From Candidatus Ligilactobacillus avistercoris (lineage in GTDB: Bacteria; Bacillota; Bacilli; Lactobacillales; Lactobacillaceae), in NCBI GenBank assembly GCA_019119415.1, contig DWXB01000007.1, positions 62,001 to 126,000 of the forward strand: a stretch of DNA of 64,000 nt, read 5' to 3'. Positions 43,804 through 53,372 of this stretch are shown here, piece by piece. A model generated the notes under the pieces. It was not told where the DNA came from and did no database searches. It was given only the letters and a program-made list of their open reading frames with translations. The stretch's first letter is position 1. Every line of letters begins with the position of its first letter. Position numbers and translations under genes: made by a program.

Positions 43804-45615
43804 TTATTCGTGCTTGCTAACGCCACTGACCGCATCCGCTGGTTCGCTTGTTTCCTGGCCCGCATGTGCTTCAGCCTTTAAGTGCTTCAAGTCTGATTCA
43901 TCCAGGATTTCCTGAAGTTCTTCCCGGTAGTCCGCCTCATCGGCATCACTCCAGCCCAGGTAATCCTTCATGTAGGCAATCACCGGATCAATTAACCCGT
44001 CAAGGCTGTCCCGCATAAACAGAACGTGGTACGTCCGCCGCAGCAGGTAGTCAACCGGTGTTAAGACCATTTCGTTGTCTAAGGCGTACCGCAACGTAAT
44101 CGTTTCTGCCAGGCTTAAGCCCGGAGCGGCCTCCAGCTCGTCCGCTAAGGCGTAAACTTGCGGAGCGTTGGATCCAAATTCACGGGCAATTCGAAGGGCA
44201 TCGTCGTGGCTTAACCCGTGCTGTTCACCCTCCTTAGCAAACGCCTCAAGGGCTTCATCCACGTGGTTGGAATCGAAGTCCCCGCCGGAAACCCGAAGTT
44301 CCGTGGAGTCAGCGAGCGTGAACTGTTCGCCAAACCGCTTGTCAAGCACGTCCTGAATCATGTCCATGGCACCCTCAGCCATCAAGCGGTAGTCGGTTAG
44401 TTTCCCACCGGCCAGGGTGATGAGCCCATCATCCGCCATCGTCAGGGAACTTCCCCGGGAAACCGCTGACGGGGCGGAGGCGTCCGGCGCCTTACTTGCA
44501 CCCGAAACGGCGTCCGGTTCGTCCTCATCCCCTTCACTTGCTGGTGCCCCTAGCAGTGGTCGTAATCCAGCCCAGCTAGATTCGATGTCGTCGATTGTCA
44601 GGTGGGCTGTCGGGTACTTCTTATTGATAATTCCCAGCAGGTATTCCACGTCGCTCATTTCTACGTGTGGTTCTTCGTAGTCGCCCTTGTAGTCGGTGTC
44701 CGTCGTCCCGAAATAGGTCTTCCCTTCCCGCGGGATGGTGAAGATCATCCGACCATCATCCGTCCCGGATCCGAAGTACGTCGGCTGGGGAACCTGCAGC
44801 CGGGACTGGTCAACCACGAAGTGCACTCCCTTTGTCGGCCGCATCTGCGGGGCATCGTGAAGATCGTGGTCGATGCCCTTCACCTTGTCAGACCACGGAC
44901 CGGCCGCATTCAGAATGACCTTCGCCTTGATTTCAAAGCGGAAGCCGTCAATCATGTCCTGGGCGGAAACACCGTTGACGGCGCCGTCCTCGTCATGCAG
45001 GATTTCGTTGGCCTTCACCCGGGATAACATGATGCCCCCCTTGTCAGCGGCCGCCTTGATGTTTTCCACTACCAGCCGCGAATCATTGTTCTGGTAGTCC
45101 AGGTAAACCCCAGCCCCAACCAGCTTATCAGCGTTCAGCTGCGGTTCCCGCTTGAGCACCTCATCCTTAGTCAACGTGTAGTTGGCAAACTGCTTTAAGT
45201 GCTCGTTTTCATTAATCCCGGCAAGGTGGTCGTACAGGTCCATGGCAACCTTGCATTCAAACATGGTGAACGTCGTCCCTGGTTCGTCGTAAATCGGTAA
45301 AATCATCGGGTCCGGGTACGTGCAGTGCGGCGCAATGTGCTGGACGACCGCCCGTTCCTTCACGGTGTCGGAAACCACCTGGACGTCAAACGTCTTCAGG
45401 TACCGGATTCCCCCGTGAACCAGCCGCGTTGACCGCGACGACGTTCCACCACCAAAGTCCTGCATTTCAACCAGACCAACCTTCATGCCGGCTGCAGCAG
45501 CCTGAAGCGCAACCCCGGCACCGGTAATCCCCCCACCGATGATTAACAGGTCCAACTCCTCGCCGTTTGCTAACCGCTGAATGTCCTTTTTCCGTGTCTT
45601 ACTTGAAAATGCCAT
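43804..45615 (-). CDS. glpO: Alpha-glycerophosphate oxidase (FAD-dependent)
   Basis: 603 residues. FAD-binding GxGxxG in LLIIGGGITGAGVALQAA, then SSRSTRLVHGGIRYLK and AGPWSDKVKGIDH, the GlpD/GlpO core. An insertion of ~35 Ala/Ser/Asp-rich residues at about 370-400 (EPDAVSGASKAPDASAPS) interrupts the substrate-binding part; an insert at this place separates streptococcal-type oxidases from dehydrogenases. The C-terminal tail carries a near copy (ADAVSGVSKHE). It oxidises glycerol-3-phosphate to DHAP with O2, forming H2O2. Third gene of glpKFO, 56 bp after glpF. Confidence 0.93.
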   Translation of the reverse strand: MAFSSKTRKKDIQRLANGEELDLLIIGGGITGAGVALQAAAAGMKVGLVEMQDFGGGTSSRSTRLVHGGIRYLKTFDVQVVSDTVKERAVVQHIAPHCTYPDPMILPIYDEPGTTFTMFECKVAMDLYDHLAGINENEHLKQFANYTLTKDEVLKREPQLNADKLVGAGVYLDYQNNDSRLVVENIKAAADKGGIMLSRVKANEILHDEDGAVNGVSAQDMIDGFRFEIKAKVILNAAGPWSDKVKGIDHDLHDAPQMRPTKGVHFVVDQSRLQVPQPTYFGSGTDDGRMIFTIPREGKTYFGTTDTDYKGDYEEPHVEMSDVEYLLGIINKKYPTAHLTIDDIESSWAGLRPLLGAPASEGDEDEPDAVSGASKAPDASAPSAVSRGSSLTMADDGLITLAGGKLTDYRLMAEGAMDMIQDVLDKRFGEQFTLADSTELRVSGGDFDSNHVDEALEAFAKEGEQHGLSHDDALRIAREFGSNAPQVYALADELEAAPGLSLAETITLRYALDNEMVLTPVDYLLRRTYHVLFMRDSLDGLIDPVIAYMKDYLGWSDADEADYREELQEILDESDLKHLKAEAHAGQETSEPADAVSGVSKHE

Positions 45616-45671
45616 TGAAAAAACCCCTCTTCTATTCCTTTTGAATTAACTCCACTTTTCCTCAAACAACG

Positions 45672-46397
45672 CTACTTCACAAAATTCATCGCCTGCAGGA
45701 TAAACTGCAACCCCGCAGCAATGATCCCGCCGGCTAACGGGCCAAGCATCGGCACCCACGCGTATTCCCAGTGGGCACTCGACTTCCCCGGAATTGGCAA
45801 AATGGTGTATGCCAGCCGTGGCGCCCAGTCACGCGCCGGGTTTAACGCGAATCCGGTCGTTGACCCCAGGCTCAACCCGATTACCATAATCAGGAGCCCG
45901 ACAATCACCGGTTTTAACCCGGTCGTAAACGTCCCCAGGTTTAACAGTGCAAAGATGAACACGCCCGTGGCAATCACTTCACTCAGGAAGTTAAACACCG
46001 GATTCTTAATTGCCGGCATCGTCGCGAAAATGTTCACGACATTGCCCTCTTCCGCCCCGTGGGAGGCCTTAAAATGCGGGTAGTACTGAATAATGACTAG
46101 TACTGCGCCCACGAAAGCGCCGAGAAACTGCCCCGCCAGGTACGGTAATACCTGGCTCCACGGGAAGTAGCCGAATAGGGCAAACCCAATCGTCACCGCC
46201 GGGTTCAGGTGTCCCTGCGAGCCGAGCATTCCAGCCACGTACACCCCGAAGGTCACGGCCATTCCCCAGGACAAGCAGATAAACGTCCAGTTCTGCTTGG
46301 TGGCGTAGGTCTGTTTTAGGTTGGTGGCCGCACAGCACCCTACTCCCAGAACAATAAGGACTAACGTTCCAAAAAATTCACCGATAAATCCACTCAT
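45672..46397 (-). CDS. glpF: Glycerol uptake facilitator (aquaglyceroporin)
   Basis: 241 residues, six helices. The two pore half-helices carry HLNPAVTIGFALFGYF and FALNPARDWAPRL; the Asp after the second NPAR (NPARD) is the mark of glycerol facilitators as opposed to water channels. It lets glycerol (and small polyols) diffuse in for phosphorylation by GlpK. Starts 2 bp after the glpK stop, so translationally coupled. Confidence 0.96.
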   Translation of the reverse strand: MSGFIGEFFGTLVLIVLGVGCCAATNLKQTYATKQNWTFICLSWGMAVTFGVYVAGMLGSQGHLNPAVTIGFALFGYFPWSQVLPYLAGQFLGAFVGAVLVIIQYYPHFKASHGAEEGNVVNIFATMPAIKNPVFNFLSEVIATGVFIFALLNLGTFTTGLKPVIVGLLIMVIGLSLGSTTGFALNPARDWAPRLAYTILPIPGKSSAHWEYAWVPMLGPLAGGIIAAGLQFILQAMNFVK

Positions 46398-46399
46398 GG

Positions 46400-47998
<1,599 letters not shown>

Positions 47999-48046
47999 AT
48001 CCCCAAATTCACAAATCGTGTTGTTTTCACTGGAATGCTCCCTTCG

Positions 48047-48095
48047 CCCGGTTGAGTTTTTGGTTAACCGGGAACTTTCCCGGAAAACTTCCGGG
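48047..48095. repeat. Cluster of nested CCGGG palindromes between glpK and the phosphodiesterase gene
   Basis: CCCGGTT (48047) pairs with AACCGGG (48066), CCGGGAA (48068) with TTTCCCGG (48076), and CCCGGAA (48079) with TTCCGGG (48089). The last arm touches the -35 of the divergent promoter. No T run, so a terminator is unlikely; an operator array is the better reading. Confidence 0.55.
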
Positions 48096-48122
48096 TGACA
48101 TTTACTATATTTATGATATTCT
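48095..48122 (+). promoter_or_regulatory. Promoter of the glycerophosphodiesterase-MFS operon
   Basis: -35 GTGACA, 16 bp, -10 TATTCT. It starts a ~140-nt leader ahead of the first gene. Confidence 0.55.
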
Positions 48123-48132
48123 ATACCTGTAA

Positions 48133-48262
48133 GCGATTTCGCTAAAAGCAACGGCCGTTTCCATGAAGGGAAACTTCGTGAAATCCGTTCACTCCCCGGG
48201 GCAGCGGGGAGTAATTTCACACGAAAGAAGGTGCGCATTCCGGCTTCTGCTACCCGGAATGC
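48133..48262 (+). promoter_or_regulatory. Structured 5' leader of the glycerophosphodiesterase operon (candidate riboregulator)
   Basis: Series of hairpins: GCG/CGC (48133-48142), GTTTCC/GGAAAC (48157-48174), a long interrupted stem TTCGTGAAAT ... ATTTCACACGAA enclosing ACTCCCC/GGGGAGT (48175-48225), and a perfect 9-bp stem GCATTCCGG/CCGGAATGC (48235-48262) that ends just before the AGGA and ATG (48270). The last hairpin could control access to the ribosome binding site. It matches no riboswitch class I know. Confidence 0.5.
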
Positions 48263-48269
48263 AGGATTG

Positions 48270-49061
48270 ATGACTAGTCCACGTAACATTTTGGCCCACC
48301 GGGGAATGTCAACCCTGGCCCCCGAAAACACCATGCCAGCCTTTGAGCTGCTGACGAAATACGGGGTAAAGTGGCTTGAAACCGACCTTGGCATTACCAA
48401 GGATGAACACGTCGTGGTGCTGCACGACGATTACCTTGACCGGACAACTTCGGGGAGCGGCCCCCTCACGGACATCATGTTTGACGATCTCCGGCAACTG
48501 GACGCGGGGAGCTGGTTTAGCCCCGAGTTTACGGGGGTGAAGGTACCGACAATGGACGAACTGATCGATTTCGTAAACCGCAGCAAGATCAACATTAACA
48601 TCGAACTTAAGGCGGTTATTGGACCGGATGCCAACCGGCTGGCGGATTCCCTGGTCAAGCAGTTTGCGGCAGCCTTAGACCGGTTAAACCCAGACTCACG
48701 GGTAATCATTTCATCGTTTAACCCGATTATGTTATTAAAGATGAAACAGCTAAAACCTGACCTGGAATACGCCGTTCTCTTTGAGGACCACACGTTCTAC
48801 GACGACTGGACGTTAATCATGCAGGCCACTAGCGCCAAGATTATCCACCCGCAAAGCGAACACCTAACGCGGGGGACCGTTCAGCAGATGAAGGACTACG
48901 GCTACGAGGTCAACGTCTGGACGGTGGACACCATCGACCGGGCCAACGAGCTGTTTAACTGGGGCGTTGACGGCATCTTCACCGACATTGCCCAGTCATT
49001 CCCACCACATCACCAGAAAGGAGCGCCGCGCTATGGAAAATTCCTCACCACGTGGTTCTAA
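48270..49061 (+). CDS. Glycerophosphodiester phosphodiesterase
   Basis: 263 residues from MTSPRNILAHRGMS. GDPD barrel: catalytic HRGMSTLAPENTMPAF, metal ligands in LETDLGITKD and VVLHDDYLDRTTSG, the Glu in NIELK, and VNVWTVDTIDRANELFNWGVDGIFTD. No signal peptide, so it acts in the cytoplasm on imported glycerophosphodiesters, releasing glycerol-3-phosphate and an alcohol. Start choice is uncertain: the ATG at 48270 has only a short AGGA 4 bp upstream; GTG at 48231 is in frame but sits in the leader hairpin. Its last 29 bp overlap the MFS gene. Confidence 0.92.
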   Translation: MTSPRNILAHRGMSTLAPENTMPAFELLTKYGVKWLETDLGITKDEHVVVLHDDYLDRTTSGSGPLTDIMFDDLRQLDAGSWFSPEFTGVKVPTMDELIDFVNRSKININIELKAVIGPDANRLADSLVKQFAAALDRLNPDSRVIISSFNPIMLLKMKQLKPDLEYAVLFEDHTFYDDWTLIMQATSAKIIHPQSEHLTRGTVQQMKDYGYEVNVWTVDTIDRANELFNWGVDGIFTDIAQSFPPHHQKGAPRYGKFLTTWF

Positions 49062-50346
49062 TGCTTTACTAAACAAGATGGGCTTTAAGTCCGGCAACCA
49101 GTTGACCGGGTTCTTGACGGTCGTTGTTGCCGGCCAGCTAGTGTACTCCTGCTTTGAAGCCTTTAAGGGAACGTTCTACGACCTCCTGTTAAAGGTGCTC
49201 GGATTAAACAACGCCCAGCTGGGCATCATCTTTAGTTTGATTGGAATTTCGGTCTTCTTCTATATTCCGGGTGGCTGGTTAAACAACCGGTTCTCCATCC
49301 GGTCGCTGTTAATCTCAGGACTCCTTATCCGAATGACGACCGTCTTTATCATTATTTTCTTCCACCCCACGTTTAACGTTCTGCGAATCATTGCAATTAT
49401 CTGGGGCTTGACGGACGCCTTCTTCTGGCCGGCGGTTCTTAACGGGGTCGACCTGATGTCGGACAAGGGCCATAAGGGATTGGCATACGGGCTGCTGGAA
49501 TCCCTCCGGCGGGCGCTGGAAATGGGAATGAACCTGCTGATTGTCGGGGCGATGGCCCTCTTTGGCGGAATTTCCATTTTTAAGACCGGAATGCTGATTT
49601 ACAACCTGCTGATTATCCCGCTGGTGCTCTTCATCCTGAAGTTCGTGCCGAAGAACGGGATCGCCGCTACGGAGAACAACTCCGGTGAAGGAAAGAAGTC
49701 CGGTGATGCGTTGAAGGGGCTCATTAAGGTGCTCACCATGCCACGGGTATGGTTAGCCGGAATCACCGCCCTGACGATCTACTGGTCATACATCAACCTG
49801 ATTTACACGGTCCCGTACCTGCAGGCGGTCTTCCACATTAGCCAGACGGAAGCGTCCATCTTCGGGATTATCAACACCGGGGCCATGGGCGTGGTGGCCG
49901 GCGCCATTTCCGGGGTCATCTCCGACTACGTCTTTAAGTCAACGTCACGGATGATGTTTGTTTCCCTCGGGCTGACCTTCCTGGCGCTGATTGCCGTCCT
50001 GGTTGTGCCGAAGAGTCACGAGTTCATGTGGCCGAGTATCATCCTGTTGATGGTCTTCTCGTTTGCCATCTTCCTGGCAAAGAGTATTATCCTGGCACCA
50101 GTCAGTGAAATTGAAGTGCCCGAAAAATACTCCGGCTCCGCAATGAGTGTGGGCTCGTTTGCCTCGTACGCCCCGGTCTTCTGGGCATACGGGTTAAACG
50201 GAATGATCATCGACCAGCACAACCCGGTTACGGCCTACAAGATTATTTTCTTCATCAGTGTGCTGGTGGCCGGCGCCGGTGTTATTGCCGCCTTCATCCT
50301 CATGATTGTGAACCGTAAGCATGACCAGCAGCGGCGGGAAGCCTAA
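49033..50346 (+). CDS. MFS transporter, probably for glycerophosphodiesters or glycerol-3-phosphate
   Basis: 437 residues from MENSSPRGSNALL; ATG behind AAAGGAG, inside the 3' end of the phosphodiesterase gene (29-bp overlap, translational coupling). About 12 helices; FEAFKGTFYDLLLKVLG, GWLNNRFSIRSLL (motif A position) and PVSEIEVPEKYSGSAMSVGSFASYAP are notable. Substrate is inferred from coupling to the phosphodiesterase and from the divergent glpKFO genes. Sequence alone only supports MFS. Confidence 0.85.
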   Translation: MENSSPRGSNALLNKMGFKSGNQLTGFLTVVVAGQLVYSCFEAFKGTFYDLLLKVLGLNNAQLGIIFSLIGISVFFYIPGGWLNNRFSIRSLLISGLLIRMTTVFIIIFFHPTFNVLRIIAIIWGLTDAFFWPAVLNGVDLMSDKGHKGLAYGLLESLRRALEMGMNLLIVGAMALFGGISIFKTGMLIYNLLIIPLVLFILKFVPKNGIAATENNSGEGKKSGDALKGLIKVLTMPRVWLAGITALTIYWSYINLIYTVPYLQAVFHISQTEASIFGIINTGAMGVVAGAISGVISDYVFKSTSRMMFVSLGLTFLALIAVLVVPKSHEFMWPSIILLMVFSFAIFLAKSIILAPVSEIEVPEKYSGSAMSVGSFASYAPVFWAYGLNGMIIDQHNPVTAYKIIFFISVLVAGAGVIAAFILMIVNRKHDQQRREA

Positions 50347-50369
50347 ATCAGTAACAATCCCTTTCAAAT

Positions 50370-50417
50370 AAAGACGAAATAAGGTTGAGATGTTAGTCCC
50401 AACCTTATTTCGTCTTT
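50370..50417. terminator. Strong bidirectional terminator
   Basis: Perfect 18-bp stem AAAGACGAAATAAGGTTG / CAACCTTATTTCGTCTTT with a 12-nt loop. Serves the MFS gene and the converging small gene. Confidence 0.85.
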
Positions 50418-50430
50418 AGCACACCACGCA

Positions 50431-50592
50431 TTATTCACTTGCCAGCTTTTTAAGAGCATCCCTAATGACCGGCTCATTCATGATTTTCTTTCTGTTTCTT
50501 TCTTTAATGCTTTCTTGTTCTTTCACACTCATTCGCCTAAACTCACTATTCTGGAGTAGCTCAAGCACCTTCATCCGCTGATTGTCCGTCAT
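50431..50592 (-). CDS. Small 53-residue protein downstream of the Doc-like gene, unknown (possible antitoxin partner)
   Basis: ATG 50590-50592 follows GGGGGTG by 5 bp, and the site overlaps the stop region of the Doc-like gene 4 bp upstream, so the two form an operon. Translation starts MTDNQRMKVLELLQNSEFRR and continues as a charged, helix-forming protein (KEQESIKERNRKK) ending ALKKLASE. No known domain recognised. In phd-doc systems the antitoxin comes first; here the small gene comes second. It ends 14 bp before a strong terminator. Confidence 0.72.
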   Translation of the reverse strand: MTDNQRMKVLELLQNSEFRRMSVKEQESIKERNRKKIMNEPVIRDALKKLASE

Positions 50593-50596
50593 TTAA

Positions 50597-51238
50597 TCAC
50601 CCCCTTAATTTTAAAATACACACTCTTAAAATAAACTCCCGAATTTTTTGCTCATCCCATTCGCCAGTAGCGATCTTTTTTGAAACCACGTAGAAATAAT
50701 TCTTATCGAGTTTAAGTTCCTCGTACTGAACATGGTAATTGTTATTTTCCAAAAAATTCAACGCCGCTAATAATCCTGTTCGCTTATTGCCATTATTAAA
50801 AGCCTGATAACGTGCTAGCTTAAACCAAAGGTGGGCGGCCTTTTGCGATATGGTCGGAAACTGATCTTCCCCAAAAATAACTGAATTCTTTCCAATGTTA
50901 TTCACAGCTGTTTCCACGATTCCACGATCTTTCAGACCAGCAACGCCATATATTCCTTCTTCTTCAAAAAGGGATTGCGCATCTTCATTCAGGTGAATAA
51001 TATCATTTACCGTCAAATAATTCATTTTACAATTCTCAATTTGAATAGATAATTCTGAACTTTTATTTCGTACCAATAACTGGGAGTTTCCTGAATCCCA
51101 TGTAACGGCTTTATCCATATTGAACTTCAACTTAATGGTTTTTTGCAAAAGTCCTAACGCTTCACTCGTCTGACTAATCATCGCCGCTTGAGTTGTTTTT
51201 AGATCCACCGGATTCATGAACACATAACTATTATCCAC
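50597..51238 (-). CDS. Doc/Fic-family protein lacking the catalytic histidine, with N-terminal extension
   Basis: 213 residues from GTG (51236-51238) with AGGAGG 7 bp upstream. Residues 72-205 match death-on-curing proteins: MNYLTVNDIIHLNE, VAGLKDRGIVETAV and YQAFNNGNKRTGLLAALNFL. In active Doc kinases the motif is HxFx(D/N)(A/G)NKR; here Gln145 occupies the His position while the NGNKR part is intact. Residues 1-71 are an unrecognised extension; a second start at Met72 is possible (GAGAA 8 bp before). If the His is essential, this is either a non-toxic relative or a degraded toxin. It is followed by the 53-residue gene. Confidence 0.8.
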   Translation of the reverse strand: MDNSYVFMNPVDLKTTQAAMISQTSEALGLLQKTIKLKFNMDKAVTWDSGNSQLLVRNKSSELSIQIENCKMNYLTVNDIIHLNEDAQSLFEEEGIYGVAGLKDRGIVETAVNNIGKNSVIFGEDQFPTISQKAAHLWFKLARYQAFNNGNKRTGLLAALNFLENNNYHVQYEELKLDKNYFYVVSKKIATGEWDEQKIREFILRVCILKLRG

Positions 51239-51295
51239 CCTACCCCCTCCTTTTCTTTAAACCGATATTACCATGCTTAACATGCATTACCTACT

Positions 51296-51334
51296 AAAAA
51301 ATTCCCGCAACCTCCTCAGCCACAGGAATTTTTT
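51296..51334. terminator. Terminator after the uracil-DNA glycosylase-like gene
   Basis: Stem AAAAATTCC / GGAATTTTT with a ~20-nt loop; A and T runs on both sides. Confidence 0.65.
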
Positions 51335-51335
51335 C

Positions 51336-51920
51336 TTATTTCAATGCATCCTGCACCCGCCGCTTCAGTTCCGGCAAAACCTCCGCTTCAAACCACGGGT
51401 TCTTTTTCATCCACATCTGGTTGCGCGGGGACGGGTGAACCAGCGGGAAGTACTCCGGCAGGTAGTCCCGGAAGTGCTTGACCGTGTTCGTCAGTGTGTC
51501 CTTACTCTTCAAGTCCAGGTACTTCCGCAAAGCGTAGTTTCCCACCAGCATCGTCAGCTGCAGGTTCGGCATCGCCTTTAACAAGCGGGGATGCCACTTA
51601 TCCGCAAAGCCCTTCCGCGGGGGCAGGTCGCCGCTCTTCCCCTTTCCCGGGAAATAAAAATCACACGGCAGCACCGCAATCTTTCCGGAGTGGTAGAACG
51701 TGTCATCCGACACTCCCATCCACTCCCGCAGCCGTTTTCCGGACGCATCGTTCCAGATGATGTGGGTGTCCTGGGCCTTCTTCCCCGGCGCCTGGCCAAT
51801 CACTAGAATGGTAGCGTTCGCGTCCACGTAGTATAGCGGATCAATTCCCTGCTTGGTGTACTCCGCATTCTGCGGGTCCGCCTTAATCGCTTCAAAAATG
51901 GCATTTAACTCATCATTCAT
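51336..51920 (-). CDS. Uracil-DNA glycosylase family protein
   Basis: 194 residues. The UDG-superfamily fold shows the N-terminal motif LVIGQAPGKKA (water-activating region) and C-terminal LVHPSPRNQMW (the HPSP(R)N motif that contacts the minor groove), with FYFPGKGKSGDLPPRKGF between. Members remove uracil or hypoxanthine from DNA, but this subgroup is uncharacterised in lactobacilli. Start ATG 2 bp after the DUF302 stop codon. Last gene of the jag-DUF302-UDG operon. Confidence 0.87.
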   Translation of the reverse strand: MNDELNAIFEAIKADPQNAEYTKQGIDPLYYVDANATILVIGQAPGKKAQDTHIIWNDASGKRLREWMGVSDDTFYHSGKIAVLPCDFYFPGKGKSGDLPPRKGFADKWHPRLLKAMPNLQLTMLVGNYALRKYLDLKSKDTLTNTVKHFRDYLPEYFPLVHPSPRNQMWMKKNPWFEAEVLPELKRRVQDALK

Positions 51921-51921
51921 G

Positions 51922-52299
51922 CTACTTCACGCTTTCTACCATGTCCGCGTACATCGCTGTCATCTTCGCGATAATCTGCTGCCCGCGTTCCTGAAGCCGG
52001 TCAACCCCAGCGAAATCCCGCGGTGCCCGGTATACCAGCTTGGTCTGGTCCCCCATCCCGATTAACAGAATCTTGATGGGCAGTTCAAACGTAATCTCGT
52101 CGTCCTCCTGCATTAAAAGCGTCCCGACCTTAGGGTTACCAAAGATAATCAACCGGGTAGGGTTAATCTGCAGGTCAACGGCTGTCGCCTCCGCCTGCTG
52201 GTCAATGTCATCAAACACCTTAAACCCGTGTTCCTTAATCTTCGCTAAAATTCCCGCGTATACCTCGTCAAATTTCCGGTTAACAATGACCGTTTCCAT
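51922..52299 (-). CDS. DUF302 domain protein
   Basis: 125 residues. DUF302 fold: FDEVYAGILAKIKEHGFKVF, IFGNPKVGTLLMQEDDE and ELPIKILLIGMGDQTKLVYR, the core that is conserved in this family. The function is unknown; structural relatives bind small molecules. No signal peptide. Cotranscribed with jag (14 bp gap) and the UDG gene. Confidence 0.85.
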   Translation of the reverse strand: METVIVNRKFDEVYAGILAKIKEHGFKVFDDIDQQAEATAVDLQINPTRLIIFGNPKVGTLLMQEDDEITFELPIKILLIGMGDQTKLVYRAPRDFAGVDRLQERGQQIIAKMTAMYADMVESVK

Positions 52300-52313
52300 T
52301 ATACAAACGCCTC

Positions 52314-53162
52314 CTACATTAAATCTGCATCATCATGGTGGGCCGGGCGGACAACCACGCCCCGCCGCGGGTCCCGTCCCCGGGAAGCCGTTGTGACGTA
52401 GTCATTTTCGGCTAGTGCCTGATGAATAACCTTCCGTTCGCTTGCTGGCATGGGGTTCAGGTAAACCGGCCGCCCACTGGCAATGACGTCCTCCGCAGTC
52501 CGCTCAGCTAGGTGTTCCAGCGTTGCCCGCCGCCGTTCCCGGTAATCAGCAACGTCAAGGATAACCTGCAGGTGGTGCCGGTAACGAGCATCCACGTAGT
52601 TTTGTGCCAGTAGCTGGAGAGCATTGAGGATCTTACCGTGCTTACCGATCAGCTTCCCCTCATCATCCTCTTCAGCAACAAACCGGTATGTAACCTGCCG
52701 GTGACCCACGGTAACATCCACCGTGGCGGGCACGCCCATCTGCGCGGTCACGTCTGCGAGGTAGTTCCCCAGGTCAGTAATCACCGCATCCCGGTCCACT
52801 TCCCGGGAACCCTGCTGGGAGCGGGCGGAAGCTACCGGTGCATCCCCGTCGGCCTGTTCCCCAGCCACCGTCTCTTGCAGCTGCGCTTCCTCAGCGACCT
52901 GTTTCTCAGTCACTGCCTCCTGCGGCCGTGCTTCTTTGCCGGTCTGCTCCTTAGTTACCGGTTCCTGCGACTGGTTTTCCTGTGCTGGCGCCCCTTCCGG
53001 TGTACGCACCTCGATAGCAACAACCGCATCCTGACGGCCAATTCCCAGAAAACCGCGTTTACCGGGGTGAACGACCGTGACCGTGACCTCATCGCGCGTA
53101 CACTTCAGCTGGGCCAAGCCCGTCGCAACCGCCTCATCAACCGTCTTCCCTGTAAACTCCAT
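52314..53162 (-). CDS. jag: Jag/KhpB RNA-binding protein
   Basis: 282 residues from MEFTGKTVDEAVATGL, ATG behind GGAGGAGAAAAGGAA. Jag-N domain (1-~55, with KRGFLGIGR), an acidic low-complexity linker of ~80 residues with imperfect repeats (QEAVTEKQ, QEPVTKEQ, QETVAGEQ), a KH domain with GKLIGKHGKILNALQ and an R3H domain with PMPASERKVIHQAL. KhpB with KhpA binds many RNAs and affects cell elongation. In most Firmicutes jag follows yidC near oriC; here yidC is absent. Extended -10 TGTTACAAT lies 35-45 bp upstream. Confidence 0.93.
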   Translation of the reverse strand: MEFTGKTVDEAVATGLAQLKCTRDEVTVTVVHPGKRGFLGIGRQDAVVAIEVRTPEGAPAQENQSQEPVTKEQTGKEARPQEAVTEKQVAEEAQLQETVAGEQADGDAPVASARSQQGSREVDRDAVITDLGNYLADVTAQMGVPATVDVTVGHRQVTYRFVAEEDDEGKLIGKHGKILNALQLLAQNYVDARYRHHLQVILDVADYRERRRATLEHLAERTAEDVIASGRPVYLNPMPASERKVIHQALAENDYVTTASRGRDPRRGVVVRPAHHDDADLM

Positions 53163-53372
53163 TTCCTTTTCTCCTCCGTCCCTTGTATCCAATCACCACC
53201 ATTGTAACATAATGCGGGGGTAACAACCCGAAGAAAACGGGTAGAATAAGGCTTCGCGACCCGGTTGTTTTGGCCTCCCCGCACATCCCGTTTTCCTATA
53301 AAAATCGCTTTTTCCCGGCAGGTGCGCTAAACTATGGGTAACTGAAGCGCTTTTATATTGGAGGCATGATCC

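Noticed and set aside
48231-48269. GTG start at 48231 for the phosphodiesterase
   Set aside because: It lies in a leader hairpin and the added residues are not part of the conserved barrel; ATG 48270 is preferred, though its ribosome binding site is weak.
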